A DNA stretch of 64,000 nt. Source: Fomitopsis serialis (Eukaryota; Basidiomycota; Agaricomycetes; Polyporales; Fomitopsidaceae). This document shows, one piece after another, positions 1 through 13,129 of this stretch. The notes under the pieces are model-generated. The model saw only the letters and a list, made by a program, of their open reading frames with translations. It did not search any database and was not told the origin of the DNA. A program made the position numbers and the translations under genes. Each line of letters starts with the position of its first letter. Positions within the stretch are counted from its first letter, which is position 1. The stretch covers positions 62,001-126,000 of the forward strand of contig NW_025955032.1 of assembly GCF_022376445.1 (NCBI RefSeq). Direction: 5' to 3'.

Positions 1-1716
1 GCATGAGTCGGCATGAGCGTCGGAAGATCACAGCGGTCAAGTTGTGTATACCAACCCCAGCTGTCGCTCCGAAGTGTTTCAGTGGCAGGATAGCGACCAA
101 GGGTGTACATCAGGATCGAGTAAGTACATTAGACCGAGATGGAACACACCTTTGAAACAAATGCGGAGGACCGCGAAGAACCGGGGCATGGTGTCCGTCT
201 GCTCTCAGTCCCGTTAGCTGGCCGACGCACACCTACAAAAGCATGCCGACTCCATATGGCCGACCTTGTGAATGCGCTCGCGGGACGGTGACCCTGCGAT
301 CGTGTTAAGTATTAGCATGCACTTTCCATTTTGAACCGAGCGCCACCTGTTCGGGGCAAAGCTGGACCCACAACACACCTTTTCCGGACGCGTTGTGTAC
401 GCGTTGCTTTGTCGCAACTCCCAAGCAGGCAGGTGGGCCAGAACGCGCTTCTGCCGCCGGTGCAGTGCCCCTGTGTCCACTGGCAGGAGATGCGGTCAAC
501 AACGCCTGTCCTCCGTGTCTTGTGTTCGAAGATTTCTTGTCTCGGGGCTGTTGTGCATCTATCGGGTGAATTGACCGTCAGGCTTCAAGCACCGCCATAC
601 AACGGAGCAATGATGTACGTATCCTTTAGTCGCCGTGCATGGATTCAAGCTTCTGAGTTACCTTTCGCAGCTATGCAGAACTGCACCCAAATCAGGATGT
701 GGCCCAATGGTTCCTCGCATGTAGGACGGCATCCCACACGCCATCAGAACGAACATCTCCGTCGAGACGCCTTGGATGGTGCCCCCCCTGCGGCCCAAGA
801 CCGGGAGCAAGAATGGTGCGCGCCGCCTGCGATATATTTGGGAATCAGCGCGACAGCGAAGGGATGACGGCACCTCGAAGCGCAGTCAGAAGTCGGCGTA
901 GTCAAGCTAGTGGCTGATGTTTCATGAAGACAACTCTTCCGGGAACATCAGAGAGGACGCCATTGTGCTACTCGAACGACAATGGAAGACGATTGGCGAG
1001 ATCCTGGGAGAGTTGCACAGTCAGCGTGACTGGTAGACTCGAGGCGGCGGGGTCCGTCATGCCGACGAGGGCGCGTCGCGTCGCGATCTGATCGTATGGC
1101 GACGTCGTGATCCGCGTCGTCCGTCCCCGCGCCCATCCCGCGCCCGGCCGCGCCAGGGGTGGTCAGGGGCCGGTAAATCTATTGGGCTCTGACTGCAGCC
1201 GCACATTTCATTAACATGGCAGCCCCAGGGCAGCTCATTTCTCATACAGCCCGGACGCTGCGAGGAGTAGAGATGACTGCGGCGGCGCCGGGCCAAGGCG
1301 GGATCGCAGCAACGCCGCTAAGTGCGGGCCCGAGTCAGGCGCGCCATCGCGGGAACGCGCGGAAGCAAATTTGGCGGACAAAAGGAGTGGCTGAGCGCTT
1401 CGGAGGCCGCCACAAAGGGAGTTTGAACCGGAGTGGGAAAGGCGTGGCGGGGTGTGGCGACCACGATCACATGATGTTGTTGAGCCAGTTCGCACGCGTG
1501 GGGAACAGCCTGCTGGCCTCGCACTCTAATATCCAACTACCGCCCACCCCAGTACGTACATCTCCCCACCCCCTTCGCTCCTTTCTCCTCCGCTCTAGAC
1601 GACAACGACGACGACCTCTCGCCCGAAGGCCTTGACGACGGCGGCCACGCAAACACCGTCTGCCGCGCACTTTAGCCCACAATCGCGATCCGCATTGCTA
1701 TTTTCCGCCAGCTGCT
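1..1716. other. Upstream flank of wee1, no gene seen
   Basis: No reading frame here has recognisable protein motifs or a convincing exon-intron structure. The last 200 bases before the wee1 start become C/T-rich, which fits a promoter or 5' leader. No tRNA, repeat array or transposon end was seen. Confidence 0.5.
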
Positions 1717-4700
1717 ATGTTTGCTTCATCCCCAAGCACCGACTACGTCTCTTATAGGCCTTCGAGGAGACGCGAACCCGCTGCATCTCCATCTTGTCGC
1801 TTCAGCTTTAACACTCCCCCACGCTTCGCAGTAGACTCCTTGGTCCGCGACTCGCCCATGCTCACGCCTTCGCCGCTGCGCCGCCACGCGCCGCCATCCG
1901 CAGAACCGATGGACATGGACGACATCTTCCAGTCTCCTGCTGCGAGGCCATCTTCTTACACCCACCAACCTTCTACACGACCCTCACTATCCCATCGCCA
2001 TAAAGATGACATGGATGACGATTTCGACAACTCCCACCTCGTGCCTTCGTCGTCGTACTCCGTCTCCCATTTTATGGCGCCACCAACCTCCCCTTTTCTC
2101 ACTCCCCTACGCACTCCCGTCAAGTCTTCGCCGCGTTTCCCAGGGACGCCGGATCGCCCTGCTCTCTCCGTCAAGCACGTCAATGCCCCGTTCTCCGTCT
2201 CTCCGGGTCTCACCGCAGGCGCGAAGCGCAAGCCCACTCCCAACCAGTGCGTTACGCCGCTGCGCCCCAGAGCCAGCACTCCGTTGCAGGTCGCGTCAGC
2301 CAGAGAGCAGCCTGAAGGCGACTCCTCGTCGCTTCCGTTCGACCGCTTGGCGCCTCTGCCGGCTCCCCGCTTCAACCTCCGCACGCCACAGTCAAACGCT
2401 GAGACGGACTTGCATCTCAAACGGCAGGCAGAGACGATGACGATGCTGCAGATTCATTCAGACGACGAGAGTGGGTATGACTCGGGTCCTGACGTGCGTG
2501 CGGCAGACGACAATGGACGGGCGCTCTTCGAAGGCGGTTCTTTGTCCCGGACGCCGCTCAACTCTGCTAAAGGCAAAGGCAAGGTCAAGTCGCCTGCGCT
2601 CGAAATGTTCATGAGGATGGGGCAGATGAACAATGAAGAGGTCGCAGAAGCCGTCTCACCGGGTGGGCACGTCACCAAACGGCGTGCGCGTTCCCGCCCT
2701 GTCTCCGCTGAGCTACTAGAGTCGGCGCAGGGCGCAGCCCACACAGGATTTGAAAATCAGGTATGTGCTTTCTTTAGCTCAGACCGCTGCGATCACTGAT
2801 GTGGCCAGCAGATGCCAGCCGTTTCACCCGTTAGGGGACCGCACAGCGCAAGCTCCGTTAGTTTTCCTCGTCGGCGGCGAGCCTCCACCAGCTCTACGAG
2901 CGAGTCTGAGTCTGGCTCGCCTGTCCCACATCTACGACTCACGCCTGGAGCTCTTCCTCGCATTCGCACTCAGTCGCAGGCGCATACAAGGGCACCGCTC
3001 AGTCGAATCACCAGCACGGGGTCAGCGACCCATTTCTTCGGTCCGAGTATTCCCGATCCCAGGCCTGGAAAGAAGAAGTCGAAGACAGGCGCCGTTGCAA
3101 GCCCCCGTCGCGGTATGAACCTCGCCGCTATGAAAGAAAGCTACCCAGCGACGGAGCGCTCACAGGCGTCCAACCGCCACAGCTACGGCGGCTCACCTGG
3201 GATGCCCTCTGCGTGGATGTGGCACGAGCGCGCAGCGTCGTCACCCGTCTCGTCTCCCAACTGCCGCAAGAGGGACGGCTCATCGGACGACGAGGAAGAG
3301 GCCTTCTTCAACGGGCCCCCAGATACATCATTTAGCTTCAGCATCGCTTCGGCGACGCCGAGCCCCAAGAAGAGACAGAAGCGCGAGGCCCCTGCTTCCC
3401 CGCTGCAGAAGAAGTTCAGGCCACGCGATTCTGGGATCGCTCTCTACTCCAGTGATGAGGACTACAGCGGGTTCCACTTGCATGGCGGTGACCCGTTCCT
3501 GCCGTCGATGCCCCGTGCTTCAACCTCCGTCAGCACGGTCAACTCATCGGAGGGCGACGACCAGGCTCTGGTCACACCTGGCTTCGGCCCCAGCCCGTCG
3601 TCTGGCTGGCCCGGCACCGAAGTCAACATTGTCCATCCGGGCGATGACTCAGACGACATGGAAGCTTTCATCTATCGAACCCTCACCGCCGGCGCTGGCA
3701 AGTCCGCGCCCGGCCATGCCTCACCGAAGCGCGTCCCAGGAACGCCCCAAAAGAAGATGAAGACCTCGCACCTCGGCCAGCGTCCATGGCAGAGTGCAGT
3801 CACGTCTAAGATTGGTTTCCCCGAGTTCGACGAGGACGGACCGAAGGGCAAGGGGAAAGGTAAGGGCAAGCCGCGCAAGTCGCTGCCCGCCGCGTTCCCC
3901 ATCCTCGGCAAGGAGAACCGCACAACAGGGAAGGCCCGCCTCGGGCATCATCCGGCGCGGTCGTCGGTGGACATGAACACCGACGAGGAGGAGGAGCTGA
4001 GCCCGAGCACGACGCGCCAAAGCAAGTATGATGGCCTGGGACTCGGGCGTCCGTCTGGCGTGCTCCCGGGCTTTACGAGAACGAGTGGAGACAAGGGCAA
4101 GGCGAGTTGGTTGATGCGGAGGAGCAGCAGCGGCAACTTCTCGAGTGGCAGTGAGACTGCAGGCTCTGCGTCCGCGACGCCGACCCGACTTGGGGCGAAA
4201 GGTGTGTTCTAACATGGCTATCACGATTGAGTGAGCTGACGGGTTGCTTGTTCTCGCTTTGCAGAATGGTCCTTGGCTCCTCCGAGGCTTCCGCCGGCAC
4301 CGACTACGCCGAGCTCGACAACGTCTGCAACGCCGAACTCACCCAATGGAGAGGGGACCGCAAGACAACTTCGTAGTGGGGCGTCTGCGCTCCCTCAGCC
4401 AACCCCCGTGCGCACATCTCTATTCAACCGCCCGCAGACGCATGCGCATCCTGCTCGGTTGCCTCACGGCCACACCTCGCCGCTCCGGCCAACTGCGCGG
4501 GGACGCCTTTCTCTTGCATCGGGCGACGAGCAGCCAGGGCGATTCGATCGCGATTTCATCGAGGTCGACGAACTCGGCAAGGGCGAGTTTGGACGGGTGA
4601 TGAAGGTGCGCTACAAGGACGGCTCGTTTGCGGGGCGTGGCAAAGAGGCCGAGCTGTACGCCGTCAAGAAGTCGAAGCGGTTCGAGGGCGCTAGGCATCG

Positions 4701-5856
4701 GTAAGTTGACTTCACATTCTTCTCCATGACGTGCCGCTTTGTCGCTCGATCTCTCCCGAATAAAGCGGAGTGATCGTCTGTAGCTGTGATGCGTACCGGC
4801 GGCATGCGCGGTGGATCCGTCTGCGAATCCGGCGGTTCCACTTCTCGCCATATTGCATCTTCGCTGTCAATCAACTCGCTTAATGGTGCTGTTACTTACG
4901 TCTGGCTTTCTCCTAATCAGGTTGCGACTTCGCGAGGAAGTGGACATTCTGTCCAGCCTGTCTGCTCGTGGTGGCTATCCCAACGTCCTGGCTTACGTAG
5001 ATAGCTGGGAAGAGGAAGAGACGCTTTATATTCAGACGGAGTTGTGCGCTCTTGGCAACCTTGCGCACTTCTTGCTGGCATATGGGCGTGCCTACCCGAA
5101 GCTTGATGAAGGTCGTGTGTGGCGGGTTCTGGCAGAACTGAGTGCAGTACGTGGCGTTGCGCTATGCCTCGTGTTCCTCGATACTGACTACGCTTTCGTT
5201 GACAGGGCTTGTACTTCATTCATGATGCTGGAATCATCCATCTGGATATCAAGCCGGAGAACGTCTTCATTACGAGCTCGGGCCGGTTCAAAATTGGCGA
5301 CTTTGGCATGGCGTCTGTGTGGCCACGCCCTCCGCCACCGTCGGACACCATTGTCAGCAATGCGTTCGAGCGCGAGGGTGACAAGCTGTACCTCGCACCC
5401 GAGGTTCTTCAGGGTCGTTACAGCAAGGCGGCTGACGTCTTCAGCGTGGGCATGACCATCCTCGAGGCGGCGACCAATATCGTCGTGCCTGGACAGTGAG
5501 TCTCTTGTCGTTCATCTTCATTCATGTCGCTGACGTCCATGCGTAGGGGCGAGGCATGGCACCGACTTCGGCAAGAAGACTTCTCGCAGGTCGACACCGG
5601 GCTTGAGTCGTTGAGCGAGGAGCTTCAAGACTTGATCCGTAGCATGATGCGCACAGATCCCACCGTACGTGCTGAGATCGGTCCAGTCGCCTCTCACCCC
5701 GTCGTCTCCCGTGCACGGGCAGCGATGGAGGGGGTACGAGCTGCCCAAGGGGATGTCTTTGCTGCCAGCCCATTGGGTGGCGGTGGCAAGCACTTCCTCA
5801 GCGAGATTCTTCTGCGTCCACGATGGACAGGAGACGCGATGGATGTTGGATATTGA
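1717..5856 (+). CDS. wee1: Wee1-family CDK-inhibitory protein kinase
   Basis: Wee1 kinases phosphorylate the inhibitory tyrosine of CDK1 and hold cells before mitosis. Six predicted exons (1717-2760, 2812-4201, 4265-4700, 4921-5146, 5206-5495, 5547-5856) join in phase to about 1,231 residues. The first 900 residues are a Ser/Pro-rich, low-complexity regulatory region, as in other fungal Wee1 proteins. The kinase domain follows: glycine loop LGKGEFGRV (about 915-923), lysine in YAVKKSK (about 946), catalytic loop HLDIKPEN (Asp about 1046), DFG (about 1064-1066) and the family signature EGDKLYLAPE. A non-arginine residue in HxD is usual for Wee1. All splice junctions are canonical and no break was seen. 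The first ATG of the open frame is taken as the start. An N-terminal extension cannot be excluded. Confidence 0.93.
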
Positions 5857-8800
5857 TTGCGCGGAGGTATTGCGGGTCCCGCCGCTGGGACATTGGTTGA
5901 TCGTTATGCACTGTACTCTTTCTCATGATTGACTTCGCCGATCACACCACTTTGGCTCTTGTTGGTTCATCGGTTGGGCTTTGGTTGGTTCGGCTGGTCA
6001 TCTCCTATGGATGTCCTTCTACTTCTACTTCTACGCCTTATGCGAGTTGGGTTCGCCTTGACTTCGATCTTGATTATTCTATATGTACTCTTTCTGTCTC
6101 CTTGCGTTTATGGCCTTTTGTTCTATCTTGCATCAACACTCCCGCAACCTCATCACGGCCCGCAACACCTACCCCTGGTGTATCATATACCGCAACTATT
6201 TTCCATCCTCCGGTTCCATCGTACACCCACATCCTGTTGCCCGTCTTTGGTTCATACTCATCTAGTTGCAACTTGCTTCCTTGCATGGCTGTTCACACTG
6301 TCACGATAATGTACGTAGCGTAACGAAATATCATGTGCATTCTTGCCTCAACATCCCGGTGAGGTGGCGGTAGCGCAAATGCGGTGCAACGGCTGAAGTG
6401 GAAACGCTTCAGCGCCTAGTGACCAGTGGACAGCTACATGTCCGACTGTTGATCCTCAAGACGATGAACGGAAGGCTGAATCTTCATAGGTATCTGCTCG
6501 TACAGGAGTGTCCTCGTCAAGTCTCCGAGTCTTTCAACCTGAGGGGCTTTTCTCCCTGAACAATCCTCAATAAATGCCAAGCTTCTGGCCTCCGTTGTTG
6601 ACCACTGTACTTACGCGGATATACAGTGGGTGAAACAGTTATAGTCGTTGCATGGCTAGTGCGGAGGCTTCCTGAGGTACGATCCATGTCCGGCTCTGGG
6701 CGAGCATTGTACATGAATGAGCTCATCGCAAGGTTCAGTGCTCCATTGAGGCAGTGAGGTTCTGGTCAATACGTACTTTTCAGCGTTCTGTCATACTTAT
6801 CGCTTCGCAGATTCCCATGGACTCCGCCTTGAGATTCGGGGACGGCGGCCTTGGACTGGTTTGAATGGTCAATGGTCCAGTCGTCCCCTGAATCAACACT
6901 CTGGTCGAATGCCAGTGGAATGGGTTTGTGGAGCTCGGTCTCCAGAAGCTTCAATACACAGCCACTGCTGCAAACCTTCGCTGACCTGTCGCGCGGGCGT
7001 CGCGCTGTGACACGAGAGTCCGCGGCCCTCGTTACCATTTCTGGCGTGCGAGGATGGAGAGAGGTACGCTGCCTGCTATGAGATCATCTACTCACCGGAA
7101 TATCCACAGATGAGGCTCTGGTCGTTCAATCGATTCAGCTCCAAGTCTAGCTTCACTGTCACGACGCGCGACTCGTGACAACTACAGCTAGAGTGTCGTT
7201 GCTGCGGAAAGATTAATTGCAAAGCAAGATTATATCATAGAGCAGAGAAGCAAGAAATCGGTGAGTGACCCTTCGAAGTCTTGGTAGCAGACAAACACGT
7301 AATAATGCAAACGCAGATACCAGGGGTGATGCCACTGGGTGATTGACGGCTCCGAGTCGCGGGGTCTGCTTTTGTCGGTCCTGTTCATGACACCCATACC
7401 ATGACCATTATTGTGCCTGAATCCGATCCTCTCGGCTGTCGTTATCCTTTGACATGTCGTAGGAAACAAGAGTACGTACGAGAGCCCCCGCACAGCCCGC
7501 GGCCTCCGTTCAACTCGAACTCAAAGAGGTATCTCTCGTAAGGGACGGTCTTTCTTGTCTGGGCTGGTGAGTCCGTCAGTGCTCAACGGTGGGCCTCCGG
7601 AGAGTCAGAGGCTATGTTCTTCTTCTGACAGCGATGCCACGGGTGTTCCGTCATCAACTCTGTCCAGCGATATTGAAGCTGATTGACAACCAGCAGGTAG
7701 CGAAGCCCACTGCTTCGTATTCGCACAAAGCGACCGCAAGACGGGCAGACATCGGCAACACGTACTACCGTACGAATCCGCGGACTATTTTCATGGGTTG
7801 GAAGATGGTGATATACACGCACGAGCGTCGAGGCACAGGGGGGAGTTCGCAGCGGCACCATAGCCAACTGCGCGCGATAGACTCGAGATGCTCAGGTATT
7901 CCACCGACCCTCGGTTCTAGCGGCGGCGTCACAAAAGCGGACCGAATTTAATCAGCCGGGAACGTCGGGCGACCTGCACTATGGTCCCAGGCGACCGCAC
8001 GAAGAGGGCCATCCATAGTCCGCTTAGCAATCGCAACGTTGTTCGTTATGCGGACACTTTCGCTGGACGGTGAGTTACTATATCTGGTGCCGCCACGAAG
8101 GTGTACACTGTACCTAGAGTACATCGGCGCAACAATGAGCCAGAGTTCACCGGTTCACCAGCGGTCAATGTACCCGTTTCTGTCAACTGTGTACCGCGTA
8201 CGAAGGGATATGACTGAGTGTCCGGAGACGCTTGGACAGCGGACAAGAGCATATTTCCATTCGTGACAGCCGACGCAACTCTCTTTCCAGACCTTCCATG
8301 CAAGCAAAACATTGACTTCAGCAGACACAGCAGCGACTCGGGATACCCACAGCGCGCGGAGCATGGGACAAGACATACGGGATCATGAACCTCAAAGTGC
8401 TCGTCCCCAGGTAACGTCGGAGGCTGATAGGCCGCATTCACCATGTCCGGGCTGCATCCCGGGCCCCCGAACTTCGATGTCTAGCCGAGGGTCCAGCACA
8501 TTGTGATATCGCGGTTCCTCTGTAGCTCGTCCAAAGAGGCATAGGTCACAACTGGATGCAGAACCAGATGGTTAGCGTCTCCGCGACGATCGACCGTCGT
8601 GCGTGCACTCCGCCTCGGGAGAAGGCTACATCTGATCGCAAGGAATGATGGACAGCATGCGAACGGAATGGAACATGCTTTGTGTACACAGCCGGGTCTA
8701 GGGAGCGGGCACTCCCAGGCTAGACATGCTGTACATACTAGGTTCGACCACAACCAGAGCGATCGCACAACGATCGCGGGAGAGACACAAGCGAGACATG

Positions 8801-11800
8801 GTATTGGACTCGCCTTGTGTGAAGGAAGCTTTGCAGAACGAAAACGAACATTGCGTCCGACGCTATAACGCTGGATGCTGCGCGCATGCGATCGCGGGGA
8901 AGCCTGAGGCTGGCGATAGCTACAGGGACGGATCGCAGGCCCGGGTGCGTGCTACCGCAGCTACACCATGCTTGTCCCTGACGCAGGGCGTTGTTGCACG
9001 GGCAAGCAGGCCTGCGCAGACACAAAGATCCCGCGAAGCTCCATCACGACCAAGCAGAACTTTGCGGACAGCTGTCAACGCGTCAAGCAGATGCATGGGA
9101 CGTTCCAGAACAAGCCACCAGGCGCGGGTCGGCCTCCGAGTCGAGGCTCTTCGCTGCGTCCGGTCGGACATTGGGGGTGTGGTACCTGCACGCGGGCGCG
9201 GACGCGGACTGCGAGCAGAATTCGGCGACGAAAAGCCTCCGCGAAGGTTGCCCCTGGGTGGGGTGGGGCAGTCGACGATCTGGTTGGCCAACGGTGCAGG
9301 GAGTGGGGCCGCGTGCGATGGAGCGATCCTGAGCCAGGAACGGGAGCACGGCACGGGCCCGCGGGGAGTCTGTCCGCTCTGGGATTGACTGGACGCTCGG
9401 GCACTGCATTGAGCTTAGTGGTCGGTGCGATAGGTGGCCGTCGCGTCCGCGAACGGCGTGCGTTGTGGAGTGTTGTTCAGGTTGTTGACGGCCTGTCAAT
9501 ATCAAGGAACGAGATAACGACACCGACTGCGTCCTTGGTCATGCGTATCACGAGTGGGACGCCGCAAATCCTTGTGGAACGCTCGAGCGCGGGGGTCGAA
9601 CGTAAACGCGACAGTCGGTTCGTTTGACTGCGGCGAAGGTAGCGTATCATTGCTGGACGAATCCAGCGAGTGACCCGTCCCCGAGGCTCGCGATGTACAC
9701 ACGGAAGTATGGTTCGACGAGGAGCCAACATAGGCTTGCCGTACACTCTTCCCTTGAACGATGTTGGTAACAGACATCCTCGAGAACCTCGGCAACGCAA
9801 ATCCACGAGGAATCCTGCACATACATCATGATGCGATGGGAGAGATAGGGCCCCTGCGCGAGTTCGCAGATGCGGAGGCCAGCATCGTCAACGTCGACCA
9901 TACGTGCGTTCCCGAGGACATCGTGTACCACTCAGGCGGCGCACTCCGCACACCTCTGCTGAACTCCCGCGACATCCGCACCGATGCTCAACATCTTCTC
10001 GGAGTGAACGCACTGCGGCTCATGCTGGCTCACCCCATCGCAAGGACCGACGGCCTCCCCCTCGGCCTCAGTAGAAAAGCAGAGTGGTTTCACGTCGAGT
10101 TCGCCGAGGGCAGCCGTCATATTGCGCGGCGTACTAAGTAGAGCATAACGCGGGTGCCGCTGACTCCTGGACCCTCAGCTACACGGCAGTGTGTATGCAG
10201 GGTCCAGCCGCGCCGGCGATCGATGATCGGTGCACGATCGCGGTGTGCGGGGAAGCCGTCTCACTGTCATCTCGGGGCGGAGCTGGCTTGGCGGAGCGGC
10301 TCGTACACACGAGGCGGCGATGCGGGGTGCGGCGACGACGTATGCGGGGTCTGGGACGCTGGGGTCGGACCGTGACTACTGAATTGCCTTCAGTAGTCCC
10401 GGTCAGATCCCAGAGTCCCGCCGGCGGTCGGATGAGTGGCTGGGTGACAGTCGTTGCGTGCGCGGGGACGGTATAGCGTGCGGGTGGGACACTCCTCGAG
10501 GATCGGACCCGGACGCGCTTGTTCGACTGCTCAGAGCCCGCGAGTGAGGCCGCACCTGCCGAGGCGATGGGAGTGCGAGCGGGAGGCCCTGGGCTGGGTG
10601 GACACTGATCGTGTGTTATATCATCTGTTCCGAACAACGAGGGGGCGGCGACGGGAGCGAGGTGTACACGCCCAGGCGTCCGCTCAGCACGTCGGGGTAC
10701 GGCTGGGATCAGTCGTCTTGAGTGACTGCGCCCCGAGTCCGCGAGCAGTGTGCAGGCACTGAGGCCGCGGCTGGGGAGGTGGGGCAGGCAACACGCGCGT
10801 ACAGTGTCCGCGGCGTGACACTGATCATCGATTGCTCCGTGCGAGGCGGGGAAGGCCACGACGACGTCTATAGCGTCCGGTCGCCGTATGATGACTAGGA
10901 CGTGGGTCCGCCGTCGGCGCACCCAGGCCCATCGTCTGATTCGGCACGACCGCTGGGGGCCGTAGCATGCAGACCACAGGCCGGCATGATTGGCTGCTCG
11001 CGCTCCGCATTCACGCTCACTACAGCCAGTGGGGAGAAGCCTATCACGCAGGAGGGACATCCTTGGAACTTGGCAGCGCAATACTTCCTCCTTCGACCTG
11101 CGCCCGAATGTATCGTGCCGCGTTCGCCCCCGCTCCCGCGTCCGGCGGCTTTTGTGGTGCCCACGGACGGGTATGGCATCCGGCCACCGGGGCGGGCGGG
11201 AGGCCTGGCTTGGCGTGTGCGAGGCTACAGGGAGACGGATTCGGGCAGCGCTGCACATACTACAGCGTTGGGCGAAGACGGAGGACAGACAGCTGTCAGT
11301 CGACGTCAATCTCGCCGCCGTATGGGGAATCTGCCCCCGGCGGGACCAAGCGCCCCTGCGATTGGCGGACGTACCCTTGGCCAGCCAATGGCCGTTTGCT
11401 CGGTGCGGCGCGAGGAGGCAAAAAAAATCGACAGGACGCCCAGGACGCACTGACAGGTGCGTTTCCACAGGCAAAGACAGTGTGGTGTTCGGATTCGCTG
11501 GGGCCGTATACAGAGTACGAGCAGTCCGTGAACCTGAAACGCGTCGCGGCTGCCTGCGCGCAGGCTAGGGGCACAGCAGATTAGGTCCGGGCTCGACGCG
11601 TCTGGGATCGGGGGAGCGGCGAGGATGCTGAATCGACTGCGGCGCTGCGGCGAATACGGGCGTGCGTGAGGGGGTGTATCCCGAACACCGGGTCCCGACG
11701 GCAGCCACACGCTGCAGGCAATCAGAAGGGGCGTGCTTGATCCTGCGGCACGGGCGACGGCGAGGAAGCGGGGAGCACATGCACGCCGTCAGGGAAGGCT

Positions 11801-12289
11801 GCACGCTGATGGGCAGGGCGCCCGGGGAGCGGGCAGGGAGGGGAGAGCGAAGCAACGGGGGAGGGGGCGATCGCGAAGGGGCGAGGCGCGCGCTGGCTGT
11901 CAGCGAGCATGCGCCTGGGCGCGATCTGCTGCGGGTGCGGGCGAGTATGGTAGGTGCGCGTGCTGGGAGTGGGAGAGGGCCTTCCCTTGTCGGGTGGGAC
12001 GCCCTCGGGGGGCTGGCGAGGGCTATGATTGGCGTCGCCGTGGAGGCGAAGCTGCGGGGGGAGTGGGACTCATCTAGCCTTGTGTGCGGGCGGGGATCGA
12101 ACGGGGATCAGAGGCGATACGTGGAGGTGGAGGACGAGAAGGGCTGGTGCGATGGCAGCGGAGGGTGGCCGCGAGGATGGTGGCTGGGAGAGTCGCAGGA
12201 GAGCGTCACGGGAGAGGCGAGGATGGTGGCGGGGAGAGTCGATCAGAGGGCGGCTCGATCGGGCGTGCTAAGCTGCGTTACGTAAGGAT
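5857..12289. other. Gene-poor 6.4-kb interval
   Basis: The first 450 bases are T-rich and probably 3' UTR of wee1. The rest contains only short or compositionally odd frames without recognisable domains. From about 9 to 12.2 kb it is very GC-rich, which opens long chance frames on both strands (for example 10179-11474 minus). No transposon protein, terminal repeat or tRNA was recognised. It may hold non-coding transcripts or decayed elements. Confidence 0.45.
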
Positions 12290-13129
12290 CTGGATCTGGC
12301 CCCGAGAGGCAGTCCGGCAACTGCCCGGGAGTGAGACAGCAGTCGCTGCTCTCTCCGCCTCCGCACACCGACCGCGTCGTCTTCGCGTCCCGACGCCTGG
12401 TCCTCCTTCCTGCGAGCGTGTTGGCTTTCCCCTTCGTCCGCGCTCCCTCTTAGCCCCCACGCACGGACGCGAGAGCCCATCTGAATCACAGCGCCGAGCG
12501 TACGCATCAGCTGTGTTGCGCGCTATACCCTTTCCGGTGAGCCATCTTCGCCAGTGCCAGTGCGCTTGTGCTGCCGAGCCGCCCGCTGTGTTCCTGACTT
12601 GCTCGCAGTCCCAGTCCTCCTCCGCTCCTTTACGCAGCGCACTGGGCAGATCCTGTCTCCCCCCGCCATCCCTTTTCTCCACCGCGTCCCACACACTGCC
12701 CCCTGCCTGCCACCCGCTGCCATCCCACACAACCCTTAGCTCTGTGCCTCTCCTCGCTCATTCGCCAGTCCGACCTCGCTGTCATTTTCTGCTCTCGTTC
12801 CTGGCCGCCCGTCCACGGCCGTGACATTGCGCCCACAACCTACCCGTCGTCTATGCTCTGAATTGCCTCCGTCCTCCAGCCCTGCCCAAGCCTGCGACCG
12901 AGACCCTGGCCGCAGCTGACGCCTCCGTTCTCCTGTCGCGTCAAGGATCCTCCTCCTTCCCTGCCCCTGCTCCATCCCTGTCGACTCCCAGACGCTACAG
13001 CCCCCGCGGCCGCATCCCGTGCGTGACGTTACGGCTATCGCACCGATCCTGACCGAACCATCCCCGTCGCCGCGTCCTGGCTCGCCCTGCCACCTCCGTC
13101 CTCGGATCCCTCTTCCAGCCTCGCTATAA
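12290..13129 (+). promoter_or_regulatory. Pyrimidine-rich leader/promoter of the homeobox gene
   Basis: About 800 bases before the homeobox ATG are rich in C and T on the plus strand, with many CCTCC/TCCC runs. Long CT-rich promoter-leader regions are common upstream of highly regulated fungal genes. Calling it transcribed is inference, and no TATA box was picked out. Confidence 0.35.

Noticed and set aside
331..867. 178-codon open frame before wee1
   Set aside because: No recognisable domain, overlapping frames on both strands, atypical composition.
5206..5300. Missing Arg in the HRD motif of Wee1 as sign of a dead kinase
   Set aside because: Wee1 kinases normally have a hydrophobic residue there; Asp, Asn, DFG and the glycine loop are intact.
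8726..9627. Two overlapping frames of about 220 codons
   Set aside because: Both are Arg/Gly-rich with opposite-strand frames of similar size; no conserved motif.
10179..11474. 431-codon open frame on the minus strand
   Set aside because: Very GC-rich DNA with open frames on both strands; Arg/Ala/Ser/Pro-rich product without domains, and no introns or promoter.
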